Program-made: the position numbers and the translations under genes
Notes under the pieces: model-generated
What the model was told of the DNA's origin: nothing
What the model saw: the letters and a program-made list of their open reading frames with translations, nothing else
Databases searched by the model: none
Shown here: positions 1-8,125 of the stretch, piece by piece
Numbering within the stretch: the first letter of the stretch is position 1
How the letters are laid out: every line of letters starts with the position of its first letter
Source of the DNA: Myroides sp. N17-2
Lineage (GTDB): Bacteria > Bacteroidota > Bacteroidia > Flavobacteriales > Flavobacteriaceae
Assembly (NCBI RefSeq): GCF_002286775.1
Contig: NZ_NSGJ01000037.1
Location: forward strand, 1-53,746
Reading direction: 5' to 3'
Length of the DNA: 53,746 nucleotides

Positions 1-52
1 CTACTAAAAACTCAGGTAAAATCATTTTTATAAACTCAATATAGTTTTCCAC
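1..52 (-). CDS. ISAon1-like transposase, N-terminal fragment cut by the window edge
   Basis: On the minus strand a GTG at 52-50 opens a frame reading VENYIEFIKMILPEFLV up to the window edge; an in-frame ATG lies at 25-23. An in-frame stop lies just upstream of the GTG, so the start is one of these two codons. The short N-terminus is typical of ISAon1/ISL3-like transposases of Bacteroidota (from memory of the family), and the position 65 bases inside the IS terminus fits. Only 17 residues are visible, so activity of this copy cannot be judged. Confidence 0.55.
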   Translation of the reverse strand, partial: MENYIEFIKMILPEFLV

Positions 53-117
53 GTTTATTATTTATCATTACAAAGATCTGTAGTTTTTAATTCACACACA
101 ACTTTTGAGATTGATCC
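1..117 (-). mobile_element. 5' end of an ISAon1-like insertion sequence (partial)
   Basis: The 22 bases at 96-117 are the exact reverse complement of 53634-53655 at the other end of the window, where a recognisable ISAon1-type transposase C-terminus lies just inside. These are therefore the two terminal inverted repeats of one IS type. Here the element reads on the minus strand and runs off the left edge. The outer boundary is placed at 117 because the two copies stop matching there. Confidence 0.75.
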
Positions 118-171
118 GAAATAAACCGTTTTGTGATGCAACACATGTCAATATAGGTTTTAATGACAAAA

Positions 172-194
172 GATAAACACATTCTGTGTTTATC
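172..194. other. Perfect hairpin without T tract
   Basis: Arms GATAAACACA (172-181) and TGTGTTTATC (185-194) are perfectly complementary around a 3-base loop. No T run follows on either strand. It lies between the IS end and the tRNA-Phe terminator and its role is unknown. Confidence 0.4.
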
Positions 195-243
195 CAACAA
201 TTAAATTAACACGAGACACCTCTTATTGAGATATAATAAAAAT

Positions 244-275
244 AAAAAAACCACTACTAAAGTAGTGGTTTTTTT
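244..275 (-). terminator. Bidirectional intrinsic terminator for the tRNA-Phe array
   Basis: CCACTACT (251-258) pairs with AGTAGTGG (261-268) around a 2-base centre. The stem is flanked by seven A and seven T residues, so it can work on both strands. It lies directly downstream of the last minus-strand tRNA-Phe. Confidence 0.85.
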
Positions 276-276
276 G

Positions 277-349
277 TGGTGCCTCCAGGAATCGAACCAG
301 GGACACATGGATTTTCAGTCCATTGCTCTACCAACTGAGCTAAGGCACC
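277..349 (-). tRNA. tRNA-Phe (GAA), copy 1
   Basis: The minus strand gives a 73-base cloverleaf: acceptor GGTGCCT pairs with AGGCACC, D-loop AGCTCAGTTGGTAGAGC, anticodon loop CTGAAAA (anticodon GAA), and T-arm GGTTCGATTCC. CCA is not encoded. It is identical to the copies at 380-452 and 486-558 and is the last of the three in the direction of transcription. Confidence 0.97.
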
Positions 350-379
350 TTTTTAAAGGTATGCTTAATGTTTAAATTG

Positions 380-452
380 TGGTGCCTCCAGGAATCGAAC
401 CAGGGACACATGGATTTTCAGTCCATTGCTCTACCAACTGAGCTAAGGCACC
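380..452 (-). tRNA. tRNA-Phe (GAA), copy 2
   Basis: Identical in all 73 bases to the neighbouring copies, with anticodon GAA and no encoded CCA. The spacer to copy 1 is 30 bases and to copy 3 is 33 bases, which suggests one tricistronic precursor. Confidence 0.97.
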
Positions 453-485
453 TTTTTAAAAACTAATATCTAAAAGCAAATTTAG

Positions 486-558
486 TGGTGCCTCCAGGAA
501 TCGAACCAGGGACACATGGATTTTCAGTCCATTGCTCTACCAACTGAGCTAAGGCACC
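486..558 (-). tRNA. tRNA-Phe (GAA), copy 3 (first transcribed)
   Basis: Same 73-base gene as the other two, anticodon GAA. It is the promoter-proximal copy. The promoter should lie between 559 and coaX; on the minus strand the stretch around 600-615 (TATATATTTGC) fits the flavobacterial -7 consensus TAnnTTTG. Confidence 0.97.
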
Positions 559-658
559 AATTGGCTTTTAGAAGAGAACAATCTTGTTCTGTTAAGCGGT
601 TGCAAATATATAACAGATTTTCATTCTTCCAAAACTTTTTATAAAAAAAATCATTTAC

Positions 659-666
659 TACCTTTG
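659..666 (+). promoter_or_regulatory. Putative -7 promoter element of coaX
   Basis: TACCTTTG matches the Bacteroidota -7 consensus TAnnTTTG and sits 20 bases before the coaX start. No clear -33 TTG is visible upstream. Confidence 0.5.
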
Positions 667-686
667 TCGAACATAAGGGAAACACT

Positions 687-1436
687 ATGATTCTAGCCAT
701 CGATATTGGAAACACAAGAACCAAAATAGCTATCTTTGAAAAAGATACGCTTAAAGACGTACTTTTTATAGAGCTGAAAAATATTGAAAAAATACTTGAA
801 AATATTTTTAAAAAAAAATCAATAAAACCTAAAACCATCCTTTCTTCAGTAGGAAAACTCCATAATGAAACACTTTTATGGCTACAGCAAAACACTGAAG
901 TTATAGAAATAACACACGAAAGTAACTTTCCTTTTAAAAATCTTTATGCTACACCTACAACTTTAGGTATAGATAGAATGGTACTAGCTGCAGGAGCTGT
1001 ACTTCAATTTCCAAAAAGCAACAGATTAATAATCGATGCGGGTACTTGTATCACTTATGAATTTGTTACTGAAAAAGACGAATATCTAGGAGGAGCTATC
1101 TCTCCTGGATTACTTTTAAGATATAAAGCACTAAATCATTACACTGCTAAACTGCCTTTATTAGCTCCTGAAGACATCGATTATCTCATCGGAGATCAAA
1201 CAGACAGATCCATTCATTCTGGTGTTATCAACGGAATAACCCAAGAAATAGAAGGGATTATTGCTCAATATAAATTACTCTATCCTGATCTAAAAATAAT
1301 TTTAACTGGAGGAGACACACTTTTTTTGGTCAAAAGATTAAAAAACGTCATATTTGCTAATTCAAACTTCCTATTAGAAAGTTTGAACAATTTATATCAA
1401 TACACAATTGAAAATGATAAAAAAAATCTTCTTTAG
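687..1436 (+). CDS. coaX: Type III pantothenate kinase
   Basis: CoaX phosphorylates pantothenate with ATP, the first step of coenzyme A synthesis, in the cytosol. The 249-residue product has the usual length for the family. It begins with the ATP-binding ASKHA motif MILAIDIGNTRTK (D6, N9, T10), has the GIDR motif at 94-97 and the DAGT motif at 117-120, and a C-terminal TGGD motif near residue 207. The ATG at 687 is set by the N-terminal phosphate-binding motif. Its 3' end overlaps the porin-like gene by 23 bases, and the two are probably co-transcribed; coaX followed by this outer-membrane gene and lptC is a familiar flavobacterial order. Confidence 0.95.
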   Translation: MILAIDIGNTRTKIAIFEKDTLKDVLFIELKNIEKILENIFKKKSIKPKTILSSVGKLHNETLLWLQQNTEVIEITHESNFPFKNLYATPTTLGIDRMVLAAGAVLQFPKSNRLIIDAGTCITYEFVTEKDEYLGGAISPGLLLRYKALNHYTAKLPLLAPEDIDYLIGDQTDRSIHSGVINGITQEIEGIIAQYKLLYPDLKIILTGGDTLFLVKRLKNVIFANSNFLLESLNNLYQYTIENDKKNLL

Positions 1437-2679
1437 CCTGAGCTTACTTTGCGGTACAGCTGCTTTAGCTCAACAAGGCAATGCTTCTCCTTACTCATAT
1501 TATGGTATAGGTAATGTAAATTACAATGGTACTAATGAATATAAAGCTATGGGGGGAACAAATGTTTACGCAGATAGTATTCATATAAATTTAAAAAACC
1601 CAGCTTCTTTTGCTAAATTAAAAAGAACAACATTCTCTTTAGGTGCAACAGCTACATCATATAACTTCAAAAACGATGTGAGCTCTGACAAAGCAAATAG
1701 ACAAACAATAGACTACGTTGCAGTAGGATTACCTATTACTAAAAAATTAGGTGTAGTATTCGGTTTACTTCCATTCTCTAATGTTGGTTATAAAATAAAT
1801 GGCGAAGGAACTAATCCACAAGGACAAAAGATAAACTCTAGATACGAAGGTAATGGAGGAATAAATAAAGCATTCTTAGGTGCAGGATATGAAATAAACA
1901 ACAACTTCTCTGTTGGAGTTAATGCTGGATATCATTTTGGGAATACTAAAAATGATCTTTATACAAACATCACTGACTTAGGCGATGGTACTTCTTTACA
2001 AAACATTACTAGAGAATATAGAAAATTACATTATAGCGGATTCTCTTTTGATCTTTCTGCTCAATACTTTGGTAAATTTAAAGATTATGATGTCCAAGCT
2101 AATGTAACATATAGCCCAGAAACAAAATGGACTAATGAAAACCTTACTCAAATTCAAATCTTAAATGTTAATCAAATAGTAGATCAAACTACGATAATTG
2201 ATGCGTCGAAGAATATAACTAACCCACAGGCTCTATCTATGGGATTAGGATTTGGAAAGAACCTTAAATGGTTTGTTGGAGGTCAATACACATTTACTCA
2301 GAACAGTAAATTGTCTGATTCTTGGAACAATACTTCTATAGCTAACTATGAGAATTCTAATCGCTTCTCTGTTGGAGGTTTTTATATTCCTAAGTACAAC
2401 TCTTTTACTAGCTACTTTGATCGTATTGTCTACAGAGCTGGATTCAAATATGAGAATACTGGTTTAGTATTAAATGACAAATCAATCAACGATATGGCTG
2501 TTAATGCCGGATTTGGTTTTCCTATCGGAGACCCTAGAAAGTTCACTAACTTAAATATCGGTGTTGAATATGGAAGCAGAGGAACTAAGAACAATGGTCT
2601 AACTAAAGAAAATTACTTTAGTGTTTACGTAGGTTTCTCATTAAATGACCTTTGGTTCCAAAGAAGACGTTTTGACTAA
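1414..2679 (+). CDS. Outer-membrane beta-barrel protein, FadL/OmpP1-like
   Basis: The protein starts with a Sec signal peptide (MIKKIFFSLSLLCGTAALAQ) and continues with many short amphipathic, Gly- and aromatic-rich strands. It ends at an aromatic-flanked last strand (SVYVGFSLNDLWFQRRRFD), as expected for an outer-membrane barrel. The early PYSYYGIGNVNY region and the MGGT motif resemble FadL/TodX-type hydrophobic-compound transporters of Bacteroidota, but the substrate is unknown. A TTG six bases upstream (1408) could also open the frame; the ATG at 1414 gives a standard signal peptide. It overlaps coaX by 23 bases and is followed 23 bases later by lptC, so a common envelope operon is likely. 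Confidence 0.75.
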   Translation: MIKKIFFSLSLLCGTAALAQQGNASPYSYYGIGNVNYNGTNEYKAMGGTNVYADSIHINLKNPASFAKLKRTTFSLGATATSYNFKNDVSSDKANRQTIDYVAVGLPITKKLGVVFGLLPFSNVGYKINGEGTNPQGQKINSRYEGNGGINKAFLGAGYEINNNFSVGVNAGYHFGNTKNDLYTNITDLGDGTSLQNITREYRKLHYSGFSFDLSAQYFGKFKDYDVQANVTYSPETKWTNENLTQIQILNVNQIVDQTTIIDASKNITNPQALSMGLGFGKNLKWFVGGQYTFTQNSKLSDSWNNTSIANYENSNRFSVGGFYIPKYNSFTSYFDRIVYRAGFKYENTGLVLNDKSINDMAVNAGFGFPIGDPRKFTNLNIGVEYGSRGTKNNGLTKENYFSVYVGFSLNDLWFQRRRFD

Positions 2680-2702
2680 TCAAACTAGATTAAGTTAATA
2701 AG

Positions 2703-3260
2703 ATGAAATTGATATCTAAACTATTAGGCACATTATTAATTGTTATTATTTCTATTAGCTTATTCTCTTGTGAGAGTAACTTTAAAGAAATACAAAACTT
2801 TAATAAAGTCAGTTTTTTTCCTGCCAGTGAAGTAGAAAACATGAGGGGACAATATATTGACTCTGGTAGAGTTAAAGCAATATTAGTAAGCCCTAAAATG
2901 CTAGATTACAGTAATGTAAAATACCCTTTTACAGAATTCCCTAAAGGTATTCACTTAACGATATTTGATAAAGACAATAATAAAAACACTGTAATTGCTG
3001 ATTACGCTATACGCTATACTAAAACAGACCTTATTGATTTACAAGGAAATGTAGTAATAACAACACATGATGGAAAGAAATTGAACTCAGATCAGTTATA
3101 CTACGACCAAAAGAACGAATGGTTCTTTACAGAAGGAAAATACAAAGCTTCTACAGATAGCGAGAACTTTACTCGAGGAATAGGTGTCGACTTTGACACT
3201 AAAATGACTAAAGTAAAGGCAACAGATAGTTACGCAGAAAGTGTTAAAAATAAAGATTAA
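2703..3260 (+). CDS. lptC: LptC-like LPS export lipoprotein
   Basis: LptC sits at the inner membrane and passes lipopolysaccharide from the LptBFG transporter to the periplasmic LptA bridge. The 185-residue product has a hydrophobic N-terminus ending in a lipobox-like Ser-Cys (SLFSCES), so in this lineage it is probably a lipoprotein rather than a bitopic protein. The rest is beta-rich (IHLTIFDKDNNKNTVIADYA, LQGNVVITTHDGKKLNSDQL), the OstA/LptC-type jellyroll pattern in which successive strands describe before and after states of a bridge. It lies 23 bases after the porin-like gene and 3 bases before a small membrane protein gene. Confidence 0.85.
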   Translation: MKLISKLLGTLLIVIISISLFSCESNFKEIQNFNKVSFFPASEVENMRGQYIDSGRVKAILVSPKMLDYSNVKYPFTEFPKGIHLTIFDKDNNKNTVIADYAIRYTKTDLIDLQGNVVITTHDGKKLNSDQLYYDQKNEWFFTEGKYKASTDSENFTRGIGVDFDTKMTKVKATDSYAESVKNKD

Positions 3261-3263
3261 AAA

Positions 3264-3464
3264 ATGAAACCACTTCATATAATACCATTCTTCTACCTAT
3301 TCATTGCTGCTTTGTTTATATATGATATAATTACAAAGCTATTAGTTAACAACTATGATATATGGCTAAGTTTAGGAGCAACAGTATTTGCCATCTTTAT
3401 GTTCTTCTTCAGAAGAAGATATGCTAAGAAGATGGAAAATCACTACAAGCAAAAAAACCAATAA
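3264..3464 (+). CDS. Small two-helix membrane protein, unknown function
   Basis: The 66-residue product has two hydrophobic segments, about residues 8-25 and 33-49, with a basic C-terminus (RRRYAKKMENHYKQK) that should lie in the cytosol. No domain is recognised. The start is only 3 bases after the lptC stop, so it is co-transcribed and probably translationally coupled with lptC. A strong terminator follows at once, making this the last gene of the coaX-lptC operon. A role in envelope assembly is suggested only by position. Confidence 0.75.
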   Translation: MKPLHIIPFFYLFIAALFIYDIITKLLVNNYDIWLSLGATVFAIFMFFFRRRYAKKMENHYKQKNQ

Positions 3465-3473
3465 ATATACCTA

Positions 3474-3504
3474 GGGGTAATCAAAAATGATTACCCCTTT
3501 TTTT
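3474..3504 (+). terminator. Intrinsic terminator of the coaX-lptC operon
   Basis: GGGGTAATCA (3474-3483) pairs perfectly with TGATTACCCC (3488-3497) and is followed by seven T residues. Confidence 0.9.
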
Positions 3505-3693
3505 ATAATCAAATCTAACCTTAACAGCCTTAATTACTGAATTTCAGTCCTAATTAATAACTTTTAAAAAAAATATTCACAATTCTAAATAAAAACTTAA
3601 TAAAACTACTAAAATAAAAGCACTACTGCTTTTATTATTAAATAGATAATTGTATTTTCGCTCACTGAAAAAAATTACACATAATAAAAAAGC

Positions 3694-5796
3694 ATGGCAG
3701 TTTTATCAAAAATTAGACAAAAATCCGCTCTGTTAATTGCCGTAATCGGTATTGCTTTATTAGCATTCGTTATTGGCGACGTAGTAAGAAGCACGGGAGG
3801 TGGACTATCTAGAAACATTGGTAGTGTAGATGGTGAAGAAATTAATACCCAAGAATTCCTACACAAAGTAGCTCAAGCCGAGAAACAAGGCCAAATGAGT
3901 AATACTCAAGCAGGAGTGATGGTTTGGAACAACGAAGTAAATAACATTTTACTTACTAATGAATTTGCTAAATTAGGTTTAGCTATTGGTAAAGAACAGT
4001 TAGTAAACGTTGTTAAAAACAATCCTACATTCGCTAACAATCCAGAATTTCAAAATGCTGTTGGACAATTCGACATCAACAAATTCAACCAATTTGTTGC
4101 TATGATGAAGAATGCTGGACAGGAACAATGGAATCAATGGTTAGCTTATGAAAAAGAATTAGAGAAAGTTGGTTTAGAACAAATGTACTTTTCATTAGTT
4201 CAAGGAGGTATTTATACTACTACAACTGAAGCTAAAGCTGTTTATGCAAGCGAAAACAACAAAGTTACTTTTGACTATGTGACTGTTCCTTACTCTACAG
4301 TAAACAACGAAGAAGCTCCTGTATCAAATACAGAAATAGTAGAGTTTATGAAAAAACACAGTAATAGATTCAAATCTGAACCTACTCGTGTTTTACAGTA
4401 TGCTGTACTTTCTAGTGCTCCTTCTGCTGCAGATAAAGAAACAGTAAAAGAAACTATAGAAGGTTACCTAAAACCTACTGTACAATATAATGCTACAACT
4501 AAAAAGAACGATACTATTCCAGGGTTCAAAACAGTTAAAGACATCGAATCATTTGTAAATACAAATTCAGATATCAAATTTGACAGTTTATACTATGCGA
4601 AGAAAGATCTTCCTTTAGAATATCAAGAAGAGTTATTTAACTTACAACCTGGTCAAACTTTTGGTCCTTACATTATGGGAGATTACTACTGTATCTCTAG
4701 AATGATTGATAAAAAAGCAGGTCAGAGAGTTGATGCTTCTCATATCCTAATAGGTTTTGCAGGTTCGGCTTCACAAGGAGCTACTAGAACGAAAGAAGAA
4801 GCTAAAGCTAAAGCTGAAGAAATTCTAGCTAAAGTAAAAGCTGCTCCAGCTACATTCGCTACTGAAGCAATGATGGCTTCTGAAGATCCAGGTTCTAAAA
4901 ACAACGGTGGTAAATATGAAGATATCCCAAAAGGACAAATGGTTAAACCATTTGACAACTTCATCTTTAACAATGCTGCTGGTACTATTGGTTTAGTAGA
5001 AACTGACTTTGGTTTCCATATTATTCAAGTTAACGAGAAAAAAGAAGGCGCTAAATTAGCTACTGTAGCTCGTAAAATTGAAGTATCTGATGTAACTGCT
5101 GATGAACTATTCACAAAAGCAACTCAATTAGAACAAGATGCTCCTGCAGCAAAAGACTTTATTGCTTCTGCTCAAGGTTTAGGATTTACAACTCAGAACA
5201 ATATTACTATTCGTCCATTCGAAGAATTCTTACCTGGTGCTGGTAACCAAAGAAGTATTATCTCTTGGGCTTTTAATAAAGACACAAAAGATAGTGCTAT
5301 CAAAAGATTTGACAGTGCTGACGGACATATCATTGTTAAGATCACTTCTAAAAACGACACTGGTTTAGCTCCAGTAGAAGAAGTGAAATCAATCATAGAA
5401 CCTATCTTAATGAATGAGAAAAAAGCAGTAATTCTTAGAAAGAAAATGGTTGGTAATACTATCCAAGAAGTTTCTAACAGCTCTAAAGCTTCTATCTCTT
5501 CAATGACTGATGTAACTACTGCTGCTCCACTTATTACTAACATCGGGAATGAACCTTTAGTAGTTGGTACAGCATTCGCTACAGCTGTAAACAAAGATTC
5601 TAAACTAATCGATGGTTTACAAGGTGTTTATATGGTTAACACTAAGAATGTAGCTAAAGCTCCAGAATTACCAAACTACGTTACTTATAAAGCTAAAGTA
5701 GAAAACGGTGTTAGAGGAATGGCTCAAATGCAAATCCTAAAAGTATTAAAAGACAACGCTAAGATTAAAGATAATCGTATCGGAGTTCTTCAATAA
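3694..5796 (+). CDS. Membrane-anchored peptidylprolyl isomerase, PpiD/SurA-like
   Basis: This 700-residue protein has one N-terminal transmembrane anchor (about residues 13-31, LLIAVIGIALLAFVIGDVV). A SurA_N-like helical chaperone region follows, with repeated QEFLHKVAQAE-type segments. A parvulin (PpiC) domain lies at about residues 346-446, with the landmarks VDASHILIGF, SEDPGSKNNGG and FGFHIIQV. It should face the periplasm and help fold outer-membrane and secreted proteins. It is a single gene between two terminators. The window upstream of the ATG contains TATTTTCG (about 3653), a weak -7 candidate. E. coli PpiD has the same layout and a similar length. Confidence 0.9.
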   Translation: MAVLSKIRQKSALLIAVIGIALLAFVIGDVVRSTGGGLSRNIGSVDGEEINTQEFLHKVAQAEKQGQMSNTQAGVMVWNNEVNNILLTNEFAKLGLAIGKEQLVNVVKNNPTFANNPEFQNAVGQFDINKFNQFVAMMKNAGQEQWNQWLAYEKELEKVGLEQMYFSLVQGGIYTTTTEAKAVYASENNKVTFDYVTVPYSTVNNEEAPVSNTEIVEFMKKHSNRFKSEPTRVLQYAVLSSAPSAADKETVKETIEGYLKPTVQYNATTKKNDTIPGFKTVKDIESFVNTNSDIKFDSLYYAKKDLPLEYQEELFNLQPGQTFGPYIMGDYYCISRMIDKKAGQRVDASHILIGFAGSASQGATRTKEEAKAKAEEILAKVKAAPATFATEAMMASEDPGSKNNGGKYEDIPKGQMVKPFDNFIFNNAAGTIGLVETDFGFHIIQVNEKKEGAKLATVARKIEVSDVTADELFTKATQLEQDAPAAKDFIASAQGLGFTTQNNITIRPFEEFLPGAGNQRSIISWAFNKDTKDSAIKRFDSADGHIIVKITSKNDTGLAPVEEVKSIIEPILMNEKKAVILRKKMVGNTIQEVSNSSKASISSMTDVTTAAPLITNIGNEPLVVGTAFATAVNKDSKLIDGLQGVYMVNTKNVAKAPELPNYVTYKAKVENGVRGMAQMQILKVLKDNAKIKDNRIGVLQ

Positions 5797-5818
5797 GACT
5801 TTAAAACTATAAAAGAAA

Positions 5819-5847
5819 AGCCATCTGATAATCAGATGGCTTTTTTT
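5819..5847 (+). terminator. Intrinsic terminator of the PpiD-like gene
   Basis: AGCCATCTGAT (5819-5829) pairs with ATCAGATGGCT (5831-5841), followed by a T run; preceded by A-rich sequence, so it may act on both strands. Confidence 0.9.
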
Positions 5848-5878
5848 ATGCCTATATGGTTAACTGATAAAAATACCT

Positions 5879-5886
5879 TATTTTTG
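5879..5886 (+). promoter_or_regulatory. Putative -7 promoter element of fabD
   Basis: TATTTTTG matches TAnnTTTG and lies 26 bases before the fabD ATG, downstream of the previous terminator. Confidence 0.5.
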
Positions 5887-5912
5887 TCCTAACAAAATTT
5901 AAAACTAAACTT

Positions 5913-6785
5913 ATGAAAGCATACGTATTTCCAGGTCAAGGAGCTCAATTCACAGGAATGGGAAAAGACTTATACGAAAACTCACCACTAGCTAAAGAGA
6001 TGTTCGAAAAAGCAAACGAAATCCTTGGTTTCAGAATTACAGATATTATGTTCGAAGGTACTGCTGAAGAACTTAAAGAAACTAAAGTAACTCAGCCAGC
6101 AGTATTCTTGCACTCAGTTATCTTAGCTAAAACATTAGAAGACTTTAAACCAGAGATGGTAGCAGGTCACTCTTTAGGAGAATTCTCTGCTTTAGTGGCT
6201 AATGGAACACTAGCTTTCGAAGATGCTCTTAAACTAGTTTCTAAAAGAGCTATGGCTATGCAAAAGGCTTGTGAAATAACACCTTCTACAATGGCGGCTG
6301 TTCTAGGATTAGAAGATAGTATCGTTGAGAAAGTATGTGCTGACATTGATGGTGTTGTAGTTGCAGCTAACTATAACTGCCCTGGTCAATTAGTAATTTC
6401 AGGTGAAACTACTGCTGTAGAGAAAGCTTGTGAAGCTTTAAAAGAAGCTGGAGCCAAAAGAGCTTTATTACTTCCTGTAGGTGGTGCATTCCACTCTCCT
6501 ATGATGGAACCTGCTCGTGAAGAACTAGCAGCTGCTATAGAAGCGACTACGTTTAATACTCCATCTTGCCCAGTATACCAAAATGTAACAGCTAACGCTG
6601 TAAGTGATGCTGAACAAATAAAAAATAACCTTATTCTTCAGTTAACTGCTCCTGTTAGATGGACACAGTCTGTAGAACAAATGATTGCTGATGGTGCTTC
6701 TTTATTTACAGAAGTTGGTCCTGGTAAAGTATTAGTTGGACTAATCAAAAAGATCAATAAAGATGCTGAAACTCACTCAGCATAA
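5913..6785 (+). CDS. fabD: Malonyl-CoA:ACP transacylase
   Basis: FabD moves malonyl groups from CoA to acyl carrier protein for type II fatty acid synthesis. The 290-residue product has the N-terminal GQGAQ motif (8-12), the nucleophile motif GHSLGE with Ser87, and the catalytic His194 in GAFHSPMM. A C-terminal VGPGKVL motif completes the family pattern. The length is normal. It is a single-gene unit with its own promoter and a terminator at 6816-6850; in many bacteria fabD sits with other fab genes, but here it does not. Confidence 0.96.
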   Translation: MKAYVFPGQGAQFTGMGKDLYENSPLAKEMFEKANEILGFRITDIMFEGTAEELKETKVTQPAVFLHSVILAKTLEDFKPEMVAGHSLGEFSALVANGTLAFEDALKLVSKRAMAMQKACEITPSTMAAVLGLEDSIVEKVCADIDGVVVAANYNCPGQLVISGETTAVEKACEALKEAGAKRALLLPVGGAFHSPMMEPAREELAAAIEATTFNTPSCPVYQNVTANAVSDAEQIKNNLILQLTAPVRWTQSVEQMIADGASLFTEVGPGKVLVGLIKKINKDAETHSA

Positions 6786-6815
6786 TATAAAAAATACAAC
6801 AATTGTATAATACCT

Positions 6816-6850
6816 AAAATCCTTGGTTGTAATCTTCCAAGGATTTTTTT
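6816..6850 (+). terminator. Intrinsic terminator of fabD
   Basis: AATCCTTGG (6818-6826) pairs with CCAAGGATT (6837-6845) followed by seven T. It ends only 13 bases before the TTG start of the next gene, so that gene needs either a promoter overlapping the hairpin or read-through. Confidence 0.85.
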
Positions 6851-6862
6851 AACCTTACCCTT

Positions 6863-8041
6863 TTGGAAAAACTAACCTATCAAGAGTGGATCCTTATATT
6901 CACCCTTATAAGTCTTACCGCTTTAGGACCTTTAGCAATAGATATGTATCTACCTGCTTTTCCTAAAATAGCATCTGACTTACATACAGAAATTAATCTA
7001 GTACAGATATCCCTATCCACTTTCTTAGGAGGACTAGCCATTGGTCAATTATTTTGGGGGCCTATATCTGATAAATATGGTAGTAAGAAACCTATTGTTA
7101 TTTGTCTTACTATATTTATACTTTCTTCTTTAGCTGTTATTTTCGTTAAAGATATCAAGGTGATGTGGATGTATCGTTTTTTACAAGCCTTTGGTAGTAG
7201 TGGTGGAGTCGTTATCGCAAGAGCCATTGTTAACAAGCGTTTTGAGAAAGACCAAACCTTAAAAATATTTAGCATACTTGCCGTTATCGGTGGTATAGCA
7301 CCTATCATTGCTCCTATACTAGGTAATGTTATCCTGAAATATTTTGATTGGAGACAAGTATTTACTGCCATGGCATTATTTGCTACCTTGAGTATCTGTA
7401 TGACCGTTTCCTTTTTAAAGGAAGATTATTCTAGCAGATTGACTACATTAAATGTATCAGGTATATTGACTAACTACATCAATCTATTTAAGAATAAAAT
7501 ATTTATCACCTATACCATCATTGGTAGTATCGCTTATAGTTGCTTGATGCTTTACATTTCTAACTCTCCAGTATTAGTAATGGAGGCAGGAGGATTATCT
7601 AGTACACACTTTAGCTTTGTCTTTATGGGTAATTCTTGTGGACTAATGCTAGGATCTTTCTTAACGTCATCTGTATTGAGAAAAAGATTATCACCACAAA
7701 ATATAATCAAACTAGGAACCAGTATACAAATTATAGCAGCCCTACTCCTATGGTTATTTATAGAGTTAGAGCTAAATATCTATATACAGTTAATCCCATT
7801 ATTCTTTTTCGTACTGCCGTTAGGATTATTATTCCCTACGACTACGACATTAGCACTAGCGCCTTTTAAAGCAGAGTCAGGTACAGCCTCAGCCCTTTTC
7901 GGAGCTTCTCAACTAGCCTTTACATTTATAACATCTATATTACTGAATAGCCTTAATAATGGATCTATGAGCATTGTAGCCATCTCATTATTAAGCTGTG
8001 CTCTAGTATCGTTCGTTATTATTCTAAATACTAAAGAGTAA
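6863..8041 (+). CDS. MFS multidrug exporter, Bcr/CflA family
   Basis: The 392-residue protein shows about twelve hydrophobic segments and the family signatures LGPLAIDMYLPAFP in helix 1 and GPISDKYGSKKPI after helix 2. Also present are MWMYRFLQAFGSSGGVVIARAIV (helix 4, motif C-like region) and GIAPIIAPILGN. Bcr/CflA transporters export drugs such as bicyclomycin and chloramphenicol by proton antiport; the substrate here is unknown. The only start that keeps helix 1 intact is the TTG at 6863; the first ATG (Met28) would cut it. The TTG start close behind a terminator suggests weak basal expression. There is no neighbouring regulator on the same strand. Confidence 0.9.
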   Translation: MEKLTYQEWILIFTLISLTALGPLAIDMYLPAFPKIASDLHTEINLVQISLSTFLGGLAIGQLFWGPISDKYGSKKPIVICLTIFILSSLAVIFVKDIKVMWMYRFLQAFGSSGGVVIARAIVNKRFEKDQTLKIFSILAVIGGIAPIIAPILGNVILKYFDWRQVFTAMALFATLSICMTVSFLKEDYSSRLTTLNVSGILTNYINLFKNKIFITYTIIGSIAYSCLMLYISNSPVLVMEAGGLSSTHFSFVFMGNSCGLMLGSFLTSSVLRKRLSPQNIIKLGTSIQIIAALLLWLFIELELNIYIQLIPLFFFVLPLGLLFPTTTTLALAPFKAESGTASALFGASQLAFTFITSILLNSLNNGSMSIVAISLLSCALVSFVIILNTKE

Positions 8042-8063
8042 CCAAATTAAAAGCAATAACCTA

Positions 8064-8103
8064 TAAAAAATGCCCCAAAAAGTATGCTACTCTTTGGGGC
8101 ATT
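8064..8103. terminator. Bidirectional terminator between the MFS gene and higA-like gene
   Basis: AATGCCCCAAA (8069-8079) pairs with TTTGGGGCATT (8093-8103). The A run at 8065-8070 gives a good T tract on the minus strand, so it best serves the convergent antitoxin gene, and also marks the end of the MFS gene. Confidence 0.8.
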
Positions 8104-8125
8104 CTCTATTCTATTAATGCTGTGT

